A program made the translations under genes and the position numbers. From Periconia sp. R9002 (Eukaryota > Ascomycota > Dothideomycetes > Pleosporales > Periconiaceae): DNA of 64,000 nucleotides. Of the stretch, positions 35,641 to 48,382 are shown one piece after another (the stretch's first letter is position 1; each line of letters starts with the position of its first letter). The stretch is taken from contig JAMAHW010000010.1 of the NCBI GenBank assembly GCA_023627715.1, positions 1-64,000 on the forward strand, in the 5' to 3' direction. Below the pieces are notes generated by a model, which saw only the letters and a program-made list of their open reading frames with translations, ran no database searches and was not told the DNA's origin.

Positions 35641-37752
35641 ATGACTGTTGCGATACAAAATGAAAACAATGTGGAAGTTGGAGAGAGCATTCCACCCATG
35701 ACGGCCCACGTGAGTCACATTCTTGGCTTGATGTTTATGTCTCTCTAATTTTTCAAGGCCGTCAGCGTATCTCTGCCTACATGGAAGGCGAATGTTGGTT
35801 ATGAAGAGGGAGAAGATTGGGTCGTAAAAAGCATGAAAACAGGTTATCCCAGGTACTTCATCAGACAATGAGTTTGTACCACCCGGACACAATTAACGCT
35901 GCCAAGGTTCTTCATACATAAGGCAATCGAGGCGTTCGCAGATGCCATAGTCACCAAACATGGTCAGAATGGTCAACGGGCAATGCTTTTCCCAACTCAC
36001 GTGATAGCTGAGCGATGCCAGAAGTTCATTGTCAGCAATCTACCTGATGTAGAGCACCATGTACGCATTGTGGACCTCGTCCCATTATCTGAGAAGGCTC
36101 GCTCTGAGGAGCTTGCCATCATTTCTCCGAAAGTGTCTGCGGTGTTGTTTCCCCAGGAAGCCTTCAAGATTGCTAAACAGTTTTGGCAACACTCTGGTGA
36201 TGGTGTTTCAAGCCGTCGAGCCGAGTACTGCCATGGTTTGTTTAAGGAAGGTGTGTTGGTTGAGCCGAGTAGGATTGACGGTTCTTCAAAGTTTTGTAAA
36301 GGCCCAAGAAGATATCAAAATAAAGCTTCAATCGATCTTGGTCATCCAGCAGACAAATCAAACGGCAATACCGACCCTCAAGATCCTATCCAATTTGTCG
36401 AAGAGAGATTCGGTCGCAATCTAGACATCTCAAAGACGAGGAACGCAAAGCTCGCTGTGCGGCGACGGATAGCTGGGTCACTTACTGCAGATGTGGGGTT
36501 AGCAGAGGCAATTTCATCCAAACCAGACGCCAACGAAGTAAACAAACACAGTGGTCGATCCGAAGACGATGTCTACCTATATCCATGTGGCATGAGCTCC
36601 ATATTCAATACACACAGGAATCTCATGGCAATCAAAGAGCCTCTCAAGAGTGTTGTGTATGGATTTCCATACATTGATACGTTGAAAATTACTGAAAAAT
36701 TTGGCCCCGGCTCGCAATTCTATGGCTTTGGTTCGTCTGAAGAACTGGATGATCTTGAGAACCGTTTGGAACGGGGCGAACGTTTCCTTGCCCTCTTTAC
36801 TGAGTTTCCTGGTAACCCGCAACTCCGCTCCCCTGATCTCAAGCGCATTCGTGCATTAGCGGACAAGTACGATTTTTACGTGGTAGTCGACGAAACCATC
36901 GGAAATTTTCTCAACGTCAACGTACTGCCCTACGCGGATGTTGTGGTCAGTAGCTTGACGAAAATTTTCAGTGGTGATAGCAATGTGATGGGAGGAAGGT
37001 AAGTGATCTCCGTATCTTTAGGCAGAGATAATCATCTGCTCACTGTTTCTGGACAGCCTCGTCTTGAACCCCAAGGGAAAACATTACAGTGAGCTCAAAC
37101 GCATCTGGTCAAAAGACTACGAGGACAACCACTGGGCTGAAGACTCAATATTCTTGGAACGGAACAGTCGTGATTTTGTCTCTCGTATTGAGCGCATCAA
37201 CACTAATGCTGAGGCTATATGTGAGGTCCTTCGTGCTCACCCACGAGGTAAGTTTCCGTTATTTATTTAATTTCCTTTCTTCCACGGCTGATATTATCGA
37301 TAGTGAAAAAGGTGTATTACCCCAAGTACAGTGACACTCGAGCTAACTATGACAATTGTCGTACACCAACTGGTGGATACGGTGGGTTATTGTCGGTGAC
37401 GTTCTACTCCAAGGAAGATTCAATTGCCTTCTTTGACCACTTGGATTCTGCGAAAGGGCCCAGTCTTGGTACCAACTTTACGCTCAGGTAAGTTAGCCTT
37501 GGGATGAGTTCATTGATCGGACATAGCGTACTAAGTGACGTGTAGTTCACCCTACGTGATCTTGGCTCATTACGGAGAGTTGGATTGGGTACGTATCTCC
37601 ATATCTATCGGTATAATAGATCAGATACTAATGATTTCTAGTGTGCTTCGTGGGGAGTCGAGGCCGATCTTGTGCGGGTCAGCGTTGGACTGGAGGAGCC
37701 GGGCAAGCTTGTTTCCATTTTTCAGGGTGCTCTGAACTCTCTCTCGAATTGA
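35641..37752 (+). CDS. STR2: Cystathionine gamma-synthase (Str2 type, PLP-dependent)
   Basis: Seven exons: 35641-35709, 35758-35852, 35907-36998, 37057-37247, 37304-37487, 37546-37588 and 37642-37752. All introns are GT/AG (48-58 nt) and in phase, giving 594 aa. The N-terminal block [20 protein letters not shown], then VGYEEG, then [12 protein letters not shown] is diagnostic of yeast Str2-like enzymes rather than bacterial MetB. The pyridoxal-phosphate Lys is Lys407 in [16 protein letters not shown], with the upstream Asp of the VVVDETIGN strand holding the cofactor ring nitrogen. The enzyme joins cysteine to an O-acyl-homoserine to form cystathionine in transsulfuration. The first 350 residues include the N-terminal extension usual for Str2. 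No signal peptide or targeting sequence is visible. Confidence 0.9.
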
Positions 37753-40730
37753 TCAACTCTAAGGTATGAAGTGGAAGTCCGTGTTCAACCAGGGATAGCA
37801 ACTTGCAAGAATCAGTCGACTTCTCTATACATCTGATAGAAAAAAGTACTTCTAGTTGCAGTTAAGTAGATTCCCGTGATTCGCAGCACAATATGTCTGA
37901 CTGAGGACAATGTATATATTGTGTACGTTAAAAGTTCGTTGAGCGGCATGGCAAAAGATTGAAATTTACCTGAATAGCACGAAGCTAGTGGATATTACAA
38001 AAATGCATTCATTTCACATTCAAATCTTTGTCACAGTCAACAAAACTCATAATACCACGTAGCTACACGGATAGGATCTTCATAATGCTTAGATAGGGAC
38101 GTCATTCCTTCGGAGTGTCCTTTGTCCGTCACACGTCTCAACACTAAATTTGGTAACTCTTAAAAGGGGACTGTACGTGAAACCATCTATCAAACTCGGA
38201 GAATCATTCCATCTCCTGTATCTGAGGCACTTTCCATCGGCTAATTCAGTACGGATGCTTCATAACGGACTACAGAGTGGTGAAAAAAGATCGAGATGGA
38301 AATCTGGTCGGGTCGTGCATTGAAAGGCGGAATTTTAAGGGGTGTACGTTGTTAGATTTATTCGTTGCCTCGTATAACACCATGAGGCAGATCATTTATG
38401 TTGGTGCTCAGTTATTCGTACTCTACCCTTTAGATTTATGCCCCCAGATAGTTCTCGATTCGAAGGAATTTAACACTCCAGCTTAAAAAACATGGACACA
38501 AATTTGCTGGACTAGGATTGAAACATGTCTAGGAGGTCTAGGGTAGGAAAAGGATTATCTGATCTAGTGGCCAGTAGATTAATATTCATGTCAACTTGGA
38601 AAATGCTCCCCTACTCGAATCGAAGGTACTAAACATGATCAACTCCTGAGACAACTGAGGATGCAACAACGCATACTAGCCCTCGTTTACCCTTTGAAGT
38701 ATGTATCCCGGATTTCACCTACTGTCTACAGATAATGCATGAGAATACTGCTCAGCTAGCTACAGATCCCTGTGTCCAACTTGCGGGGGGGAAAAGCTGA
38801 AGTCCGTAAGCTCAAACATCAATGCCGATTGGGTAAATCTTAAATGTTGTGTTTGAGAACTAGGGAAAGAGACGTCACGCCGTCCACTCATATTCACTCG
38901 CTATACTTATCTGGAAAAAAAGAAAATTTAGGGCTGCGCCGTACTCGTACGATTCCCTATAGGAATAGGGACAAGGGCTGTGTTCGCCATGACAACAGCT
39001 TCTTCTAGGTAAGGAATAGTGTACGACCCCAACCGAAGCATATTCAGCTGGATATAGTACGCACGTGGAATGGTCGCTTTATCGGACACATTTGTTCTAC
39101 ACCCATCGGGAGGATTTTATGATCCGAAGCGCAGGCATTTATTCCGACTAGAGGATACATGTGATTACACAGCAACGCGAGGAGTTCCATTTATGAATAG
39201 TAAGCGAACTGGATCCGCATTGATGGACACTGCCACAAAAGAAATGTTTACATGTTTCAGAAGTGTTTGTCGGATACTCTCGTTTTGTTGTTGCCATCAC
39301 TGCTTTTGCCGCATGTCTGAAGCGTTAGGCTTGATATTAGCTCTTTCTTTTCGCGATAATGATAATATTGAAGTCATGAACTGTTCAATCTTGGTCATTG
39401 ATTAGGAGAGCGAAACATGGAAGCATTTCAACGACACACAGGCCACTCTCGTTATGTACTGTATTTGAGCGCGCCCTGAAACCCATTTAAGGGGCGGAAA
39501 TTGGCGCCCTCTGGTCGCCGGGCGTTACTGTATACCATTCCCCGCTTATGCTAACGCACGAGCGCGCTCCAGTCTGCGCCGCAAAGCATACTTCTCGAAG
39601 TTTTATGGAAGCAGGGTACTCACGATAGCGAGGGTATTACGTAGTATGGTTCGTGATTGTTCGAGCATGATAATATTTGTCGATAATTGGTGCTTGGACT
39701 AAATAGAGCAAAGCACCAGGGATAGTGACACTCAATCTGCACAGAGAACATACCGAGTATGTCACAGGCAGAAAACTACACTACAAGTGGTAACCCAAGA
39801 TTTATGATGCTTGTTGATACAAAACTATAAACGTCTTGGGAATGATTCTGTGGGTTTTCTTTCGGCCGACACTGGAGATGAGGGCGCGCACACGCCCACA
39901 CCACCCTAATCGCGCCAACCTCATTCATCTTTTTTCACGCGGGAACCATTCTTTGACAGTGCAGAGTTAGGGGCCTGAAAGACACTATGCCCGGGCGCGT
40001 ACAAAAAATGAAGAGCTCCACCCGCCACGCTTTGGGTCGCCACCAACAAGTGGCTAACAGAATGCGGGACCCCCAACGGCCAGTCCCCAGCCCCGAGCTT
40101 TAGTGCTGAAAGTGGGCGACGATACCTAGCGTTTACCAGTTGGGATGCTGCCACCTTCATGCTGGTGACAGTTCATCAGAACACAGATGGGAAATGTGGT
40201 GGCACGGGCTTACATATTACGCCCCAGATGATTGATCAAGTTGTGTCACTCCACGCTCGTGCTCAAGCCTCACCTTCGTCAGCCATTGCCCTGCTCTTTC
40301 TTCATGAAGGTTTCAGTCTCAAGAAAAGTCTTGTTTCCTTGGATTTGGGGTCTAGAGATCCTCGTAAGTGCATGGGCTGGTCTGTTGGGGCACTTTTGGT
40401 ATTAAACGGTCGGGAGCTTAGTCGCACGGGCAATCAAGGTTACGCATCCTTCCAAGCACCTGCCAGTGAATGATAGCCGCTCTGCCGGGAATTGTGATGT
40501 GAGCCAGGCTTGTAATATTACGACTCGTCGCTATAACGGTTTATACGCTTAAGTGATCCTAGGGGGCGCAGACCACTTATCCAAAGAAGAAACATGGGGA
40601 GTCTGCCTTGCCTTTTGTTTTTTTACCATGCTGGTATAAACCCATAGGCCATAGTCGAATGCAGGAACACAAATTGATGTTAGTCCCCGCAGCCATACTT
40701 TAAACACATGACGACCTCGTCCTGGCGAAC
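37753..40730. other. Long intergenic region, no gene recognised
   Basis: Nearly 3 kb between STR2 and the C2H2 gene. Open frames at 38277-38486, 39070-39405 and 40159-40473 are isolated, lack domains and have no matching intron neighbours. I regard them as chance. A G/C-rich patch (39480-39600) contains short inverted words (GGCGCC, CGCCGGGCG). Function is unknown. Confidence 0.45.
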
Positions 40731-42249
40731 ATGACCTTTCGGTCTTCCAAACATCAACCACCGAAGTCAACCACCACTGCACGAAAACAAAGAAACCGAA
40801 CCGACCAAAACCTTTCCATACAACCACCAGAACTCCCCCAATTGAAGGACTTGCGGTCACACAGAGCTAATACGCTTCCTGGTGTGCAGCCTATCCATCG
40901 ATCAGACGATACACATACACCGACTTGGGGCCCTGAAGGATCTACTGCTGTTACACGAAGCAACACATCTCACCCCGGTGGATTTGTGCAAGACCCTCAT
41001 TCAGGTGCTCTGATTTCTCAATCGTTGGCCAACCCTCACTACCTCTCCTTTCGAGACTCTCATTCGGTCGTACCGCCCGCTTCATCGGGTTCCAGCAGCT
41101 CAGAGTACGCAGTACGAGCCACACCGGAGTCGGAGTTGCTCCAATCGCCTCTGCCGTCACTTTCTGGTAGCCACACCGCTACAGAATTTGACTTACGCAT
41201 ATCAGCAGAACCCGAACCTCCCCACGACCCATTTTTCAAGCCCCAAGATATGAGGTATACAATCTATTCACCCAACGTAAGATCCATATGACTAATCTTT
41301 GCAGCACGCTAGGCTTTATGATGGCACCAGCCCCGTACGGAATGGAGCACTATGGATCTCCACATCACCTTGATTCTCCTAGTAAGCGAATACACTGCCC
41401 TAGATGAAACGGACATACTGACCCAAAAAGGCTATCCGCCGATAGAATCGCCTTACCCGGATGCTAAGCCAACGTCCTCTGCGACATACCCTCCTACCTA
41501 CGCATCTAGTCAGAATGTCTCAACCCAGAACACTTCCCCGAGATCAGTTGAGCAGCCGCAATCGCTTCCTTCGTACCAAGCATCAGCGATGACCAGAAGT
41601 CCATACCAGCAATCTATGGCTCCAGTTCGAACAAGCGCTTCTTCAATGAATTACCCTATGACGACTAGTGAAGCTCCTCCGTTACCGAGCTCTGCTCCTC
41701 AACATTATTCGTACCCTGCTATGCATGGACTTCCCCCGGCACCGCTGGGAAGCAATTCTGCCAGTTACCCACCGTGAGTTTTGAGATATCCCAGCTTCGA
41801 TATCATACCCGCTGACGTGAAGTAGTCCTCCACTGTATCCTTCGACGAGTTACGCTATGAGTGATTATACGCCTTTGCCTACGACTTTGTATCCTTCCAC
41901 AACCTCGCCTGCTCACTATTCACCATATGAACAACAAGCACCCAGTTTAGCACAGCCAACTACATCGCCAGTTCCTGGGATTTCGTCGAACCAGCCGCAA
42001 CAACCCAGCGGGGTGATGCCGCGCATCTTGAACTCGAGGCCGAAGCCGCAATGCTGGGAGCATGGATGCAACGGACGCCAATTTTCTACTTTCAGCAATC
42101 TACTCAGACATCAGCGAGAGAAGTCGGGCACAGCGGCGAAGAGCACTTGCCCACGATGCGGCGCAGAGTTCACACGCACCACGGCACGTAACGGACACAT
42201 GGCGCACGAAAAGTGCAAGCCGAGAAGAACCTCAGATGCGCACCGGTAA
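40731..42249 (+). CDS. C2H2 zinc-finger protein, putative transcription factor
   Basis: Four exons, 40731-41254, 41305-41381, 41431-41773 and 41826-42249, with introns of 49-52 nt in consistent phase, give 455 aa. The first 390 residues are disordered and rich in Pro, Ser, Tyr, Gln and Thr (for instance [18 protein letters not shown] across an intron), as in activation domains. At residues about 391-445 lie two closely spaced fingers: C-x4-C...H ([18 protein letters not shown]) and C-x2-C...H-x4-C ([23 protein letters not shown]), where the last ligand is Cys. A basic tail ([10 protein letters not shown]) ends the protein. The fungal context suggests a nuclear DNA-binding regulator, target unknown. 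A donor-like GTAAGC overlaps the stop region (42244-42249), so a further 3' exon is possible, though none was identified. Confidence 0.8.
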
Positions 42250-45200
42250 GCGTATAGGTTGGGAGTGAAACATTCGGGCTTACTCTATTGCGCCCCCCGA
42301 CCGCCTGACAGCGCCGTGATGATGATGGGTGAACGGCGATGACATTTTGAGGCCCATCTTTGAACCCGTGATCGAGGCGAAAAAAGTACCCACGTTTCGA
42401 AAGCATTTGCGCGGCGCAGTGAACTATTGAACCCACATGCCAGACTGGAGTATCATTTGTCAGATTTATTTTTTTAGGATCCTTACCAGACGGCGCAGTG
42501 CTTGTCTGTCTCTCTCGCACGACCCTGGGCATTCCACATGCTCTCTCGGTTCCCTACCGACAGCCCGCCTTGCATGCTTAACGAATACGGGGATGTTATT
42601 TTTCTTGGAATGGGATATACCACTTTTAGATGTATTTGGTCATTTTGGGTCGAGCATCCGGTCCGGAGTTTTCTGCAGCGTATTCGCTTTTTTAACATTG
42701 TCTATACTCGGTTTTTTTGGAATCTCCAGAAAGAATGATGATTCTATTGTCCATTCAGAGCCATGTCCCCACTCACTTTGACTATTCGTGGCGTTCTCCA
42801 CCTTGCTCCTCATGCAGGACGTGCACACGGCTTACATGCGGCGGTAGGCATCAGGTCTGGAAGCGGGAAGGATGGGGAAGGTCATCACGATGTTCGGTAT
42901 CCCACTAACACTTTGCAACAGAGAGTGATAAACATGTCATACGTGACTGGCTCCGCAAGCGTGTGTCACCTTCTGGCGGTGTGCGAGGTTGAGTGTTGTA
43001 TTCTTTAGACTCGTACGAAATGGGAGTATGGCCCTCAAGGCGTGCAGCTCGCTCTGCAACGCGCACCGAGGTCTTAGGCACTGGTTGAGCGGAAAGAGCG
43101 GGGATTTTCCAACCTTGGGGCGGATAGAACGCCCGTCGCCCGGCCGAGTGGGAGGGAACTCAGCGCAACGGGTCCTTTGGGATGGGGTTCCCAAGCGATT
43201 TGATCTGAATTGGCGCCTCTCTTAGTAGGACATGTACGATATTTCATCGTTAAACTCCATGCATCGCATTTTGAACGCCAGCCTTGGATCTAAACAAGGT
43301 AACAAAATCGCAATGTTCGTACATTTCCCATTGCACATACGAATGAGGCCGATTTGTCAAGAGGTCAAGTGCCAAAGCACGACCATGCGCGCTAAGTCAT
43401 GCAGAGACCTACATTCGGCGACCACATGCGATGAATGGCGTGAGGCAATTGCCAGTTGGCTGGCTGGTGCTGTCATCGATGCTGACATCCAATTCCCCCG
43501 GTCGAGCAAAGACATAACAGCGAGCGCCAGCAAACGAGGCAGTCGCGTGGGAACGCAAAAACCAGCCCCCGCGCCCCTCTGTGCAAAAAAGCACACTCAC
43601 CCGTAGTTAGGGGTTTACCTGGATTAGTGCAATTCCGTGGGGTGATACTCAGTCTGTCTAGGATTTTGGCGACACGGACCAGGAGCTGTCAAGGGGTGTT
43701 TACTTGGGCAGTGTTGTTGTTGTGGTTGTTGACGGACGTCGAGTGCGAAGAGCGGCTACTGGGGCGAAAAGAGGGCTGGTGCTGGGATCTGTCTGTCGTT
43801 GAGATGATAGGTGAGACGCATGTGATGTGAGACGAGACTTACCTTAGTTCGTATGGGGGAAGACGGTAGGCGTGTTCGAGAAGCCCAATCCCCATTTTCG
43901 TATGCACCTTAACCACGTACGTACTTTTGCTTGCGTTCTGGTCCCCGACCTCGGACACCCCGGCGGTATAACAAGCAACAGGGCGGATCCAGGGCGGATA
44001 CTGGGCGGAGTGCACGGGCGGGGCAAAGCGGCCTCAAGCCTCAAAAGACGATACTTGGATTGCCGGACTTAAGCAATGAGAAATGTCGTCATGCCCGGCC
44101 ATGTTATCCCGCTTATATGATGAGTACAGTCAACAAGAGAGAGATCAGAAAATAGCAATTGGATTCAACCAAAGCATTTACCAGAGCGAGTTTACGATTT
44201 CCGTCGAGTATGGATTCATAACCCGGCAGTGATCAGCCGAGTCTCTTTTGTTGCGGAAACTTCCTTTGCACCCCAGCTTGTCACTATCGTCATGTGTGCC
44301 AAAACTGTTTGCGTGGCCCACTTTCCGCTTGCCTCCGCCCTGTTCGCACGCTCGGTAGAACAACGCCCCAGGCGCGCGTACGAGACTGATGAGGGGGAGC
44401 CGGGATATCCCTTTCACTGTCAACTAGTCGACGGCGGGTCTTGTGCAACCAACCAACTAGCTGCCGTGTTGTACCATCATGCACGCACATGGTCCACGGA
44501 ACCAACGTGGCCGAAAGGTATGCGGCCTGAAACTGCAGCAGGTGCCAAGCGAAGCCGGTTCCGCAGTCATGGGTCATGGTTTACTTTGAGGAAATACACG
44601 AAGTACATTCCACATCAGGCAAAATTACGAAGTCCACTAGTACACACCAACAGAGGTGGAGCTGGCGGCCTATGTGACCAAGTATGTGTATACTTTGAAC
44701 TGTGTAGAGTCATCCAGCAATCCTTGGCCATCGAATGCGTGGAACATCTCGATGTCCATTCGTACAGCGCACGCTGGATAGATAACAACTCGGCTTCCGA
44801 TAGATACGAGACGCGATTCTTCTCAATCTAGCCAAGTTTGTGTCGATTGGTTTTCTCCTGGTATTATTCCTTTTGTTTCAATAGAAAGGAATTTGACAAG
44901 AGTGACGCATCGTGAACGCTACCATTCAGTGGCTTGTACCTGCTTTCATGTTTCGCTTTATTTCAAATTTGCGCAAGCGTCACGGTATATTCGTCTCGTT
45001 TATCGCAAAAAAACAGCTTTCATAAAGAGATCCCGATGAATGAGATTGAGTCTACCAGTGCCAGAGTTGATCCATTGCACTACGTAAATTTGCCATACAA
45101 CATCAGCAGAGAAACTACCAGACCGCCCTTTTACTCTGGCCCCGCATGGAGGTTATTATATACGGACCAAATGTTCCGCCGGTTCAGGCAGCCGCACAGT

Positions 45201-48200
45201 GGCCCGACTGGTACTGACTGCGCCGTTCCGACTGAGTTCTGACAGGATTCTGATAGGGTACTTAGACAAGTGGAAACCAGCGACGCGGGGGCCGCGATGC
45301 GGGAAGGATGACCGCAGACAAGGGCCTACGCAGGCTACTACTTCGAGGTACAGACGATTACGGTATCCCACATCGCAGAAGAATGTCTTCGTGATGCGCT
45401 GGTTCCGCCCAATAACGTTTACGTGTATGCGACTGTCATGGACTCTGCGGGTGGAAAGGGCAATCACCTGAGCTGCATGACAAGATATCAGGAGAAGATT
45501 TAAACATTTACCCCAATATTGGAGAAATATTTAGATTGGAGAGGGGAACCATGTTTCGTAGAGTCATGAAGAGGCCATGGTAAGGCTGAGTTTGGTGTAC
45601 GCAAGCTCCCAACGATCCTGTGACCCTCTCTGGTTACTGTACTTCAAGATGTCGACATGTCCCGTGTTGGCATTGCTAGGTTCTCAGTAGCGACTCTGGC
45701 CAAAGCGAAGACAGTGGGTATCGAGTCATATCCGGTTCTTTCTTTTGCGCTCAGACACTGTCCGCGCCAGCTGCGCTATGATGATAATTCGTCAGTCGGT
45801 TACGCCAAGACATCTATTGTTATCTCAGTGAGGACTAGATCATAGGAGACGATACATATTTCACACACCCTGTTTTTAGCACTGCTGTCGTGCTAAGAAA
45901 TATGGCTAGAGCCTAGGAATGGTTGACGTTGCGCTCTGAAACAAGGTGATCAGCCAAATTTCGGGCCCGACACTTGAAGCCAACCATTGTATGCAGCATC
46001 GGTCCGTTTACTTTTTCTGAGAATAATTCAAGGATAAACTGCACCTCTTAGTGGGCTTGAGGCACAGAGGGTTTCTCTTTAGCGAATACACAGGAATCGT
46101 CCGTGATTTAGTATCGATATGCAAGGCCTGGCAGCGGGGATGTCAATCAAGGATATGGGATTGGCCCCAGTAATATCCTGCTTTCGCACGCAGTGTCCGG
46201 TTAGTTATTAACATTACCGCGCCATTCCTTTATCCAAGCCGTCGGACGGCCCACGATGCGCGCCATCTGACTTTGTGGAACCGTTTGTAAACGGCTCGTG
46301 GTCTACGCAGCGGGAGGAAGAAGGCTACCAAAAACCCCGGGAGGAATGGAGGAAGAACAAGAGATGAGGATGAGTCTATTTGATCCTTCTTCCCTTGTCC
46401 ATGGTACACATCATCCCCTGCTCCTGCATTTCAGATTGGAACGTTTTGATATTCTAGAGTTTGCTACCAACTTTTATTTCTTTAAAGCATTAAGTCAACT
46501 TTGCGCCCATTTTTCCGATGTACCAACTTGTATACAAATGAGTACGTATCCCAAGTCCACTTCACGGCTCGCATTCTCCTGCTTATGAGAGGCACGGGTA
46601 CGAAGCGGCTCCGCACTCGCAAAAAGAAACCTTTATTTGTTCGGCTGACCAATCTTGTATCGCATCAATGTACCGCCTTTTACCTCTTTCGACAAATGCT
46701 GCAATATGCTCTACACTTCACTACAGGCACAGAAGCACGTGAGTAGGAATCGCAGGTTCGCAATGCTTACCCGACTGGTCATAACATCTATTCCATACTT
46801 GGTCCGCAGTTTGTTGCTTACTCAATCACCATATGATCGGGTTGTTCGGATATCTTGGAAAGCCGATGTGAATCGCGACTCGCTTTTCTACCTGATTCAG
46901 TCAAGCGCTTTAGCCACCTCAGGAGATTACTCTGAACACTTTGGGTGGTATCGTGAGGTGAGGCGAGGCAGACTCGGCAGACTCGGCAGGGTTTTTTAAA
47001 TAGTATGTTCTGTCCATCTGTCTTACCCTGAGCAACAGCTGCGATTTAATGTTTAATTCATGCTGTTTTATGGATTGGTGGCCTGTCTCCTCGCGAAACA
47101 ACTTGCTTTGTATTTGCGACTCCGATGTTAGATCCACATGTGCAGGTTTAGCAAAAATAGTACTCCCGTGCTCCCTCCTCCGTCCCCAGCGTAGATCAGC
47201 ACACCTCGCTCCGCTCAGTATCCTGTTCGACTCAAGCTTACAAACGTACGAGCCAGGTGGCTAGGTAGTGCTTACGACTAAGGTGCAATGACAGCTCGTG
47301 GGCTCGGGCAACCGATTTTCCGTGCGCCATTTCTTTCTAGGGTGCCAGGACATGGAAGTTACTTGGAATGGAATTTATTCCGCAGCCAGTTCGTATAGCA
47401 TTGAAAACAAAAAACGTGAGGCTTGATCTCCACTTGGCTTCCGCCCTCACCAAGAAAGCTCATCTCGATGGGGTAATTGTATCGTCCTCTCAGGGCGGAA
47501 CTTTCACCGTTTATCTGATCAATTCTTCATGCTCCCTTCAATCCACTTGGTGGGGGCGTAAACTGCATTTTGCTTTTACACCCTAGCCGACTCATTTCGA
47601 CCCACTGACTAGTTTGGGGTCGTATAGCATTTAGACTTTGTACTTCGCGAGCGCTAATGACATCCTCCAAATTATCCATGAATAGAAAGACGTGTGTATG
47701 ATCTTGTGTTGTGGACTGTTCTTCTTGTTCAAGCACTGAGGTTGCTGGGCAAAGTTGAACACTTATCGATTCACAGGGCTCAGGCTGTTTGTCCACTTTC
47801 ACGACGGGGAAGAGCAAATTGCGCATATCTCAAATTGAATGGCCATGTTTCTAATTCTACCTGTGTTTTCAAGTTCAAATGTCTGTTGATACCACTGCAG
47901 ATGTGAGTCTTGTAGTGCCTCTCACGTGATTATGTACATGTATGACTCCGTCGGGGAAAGCGCGGCTAAGGTGACTCTTCGACTTTTGAACTTCATCTCA
48001 AGTAGTCTACACAATGCACACATCAACCATTACCAACTCATCGCAACCACGTTAAAATTATACAGCCTATCGTTATCATCATAATCAGCGTAATGTTTAC
48101 GGCTTACCTTGTGTAGGCCAATTGGGCTCCTACACCCACCCACGCCACCGAGACCGCCTCACAGCAAACTGCTTGACAAAGCCTTTCAATCGTCTTGCAC

Positions 48201-48382
48201 AATTGCCAATATGTTCCCATTACTGGTATTCTCTTTCAAAACTCGTTATTCTCATACGAACTCCCGATCAATAGCACCTATAAAAAACTCACGTTCGAGA
48301 CGAATACCTTGACTGCATTAGTTTAAGCAGTTCATTCGTTGGATTAATATTTACCTGTTCCCAAAACAAAAAGTTATTTGAT
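42250..48382. other. 6.1-kb region without recognisable gene
   Basis: Many short and medium open frames occur on both strands (the longest on + is 44229-44831, 200 codons). None carries a motif, signal peptide or spliced neighbour I can support, and several overlap in opposite strands. Base composition is ordinary, not RIP-like, so it is not an obvious transposon graveyard. It could hold noncoding transcripts, decayed genes or fast-evolving genes. From 48100 to 48380 the DNA is likely the leader of the GTPase gene. Confidence 0.45.

Noticed and set aside
39070..39405. 111-codon frame near 39 kb
   Set aside because: Isolated, with a Cys/His cluster (CCCHHCFC) that does not fit any zinc-binding spacing, and no neighbouring exons.
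43085..43190. Compact GC-rich segment resembling a tRNA or other structured RNA
   Set aside because: Only a short GGTTG/CAACC stem is present. There is no T-loop GTTCRA motif and no cloverleaf pairing.
44229..44831. 200-codon + frame as a gene
   Set aside because: No known motif, no consistent intron neighbours, and an overlapping minus frame. Kept only as the best orphan candidate of the gene-free region.
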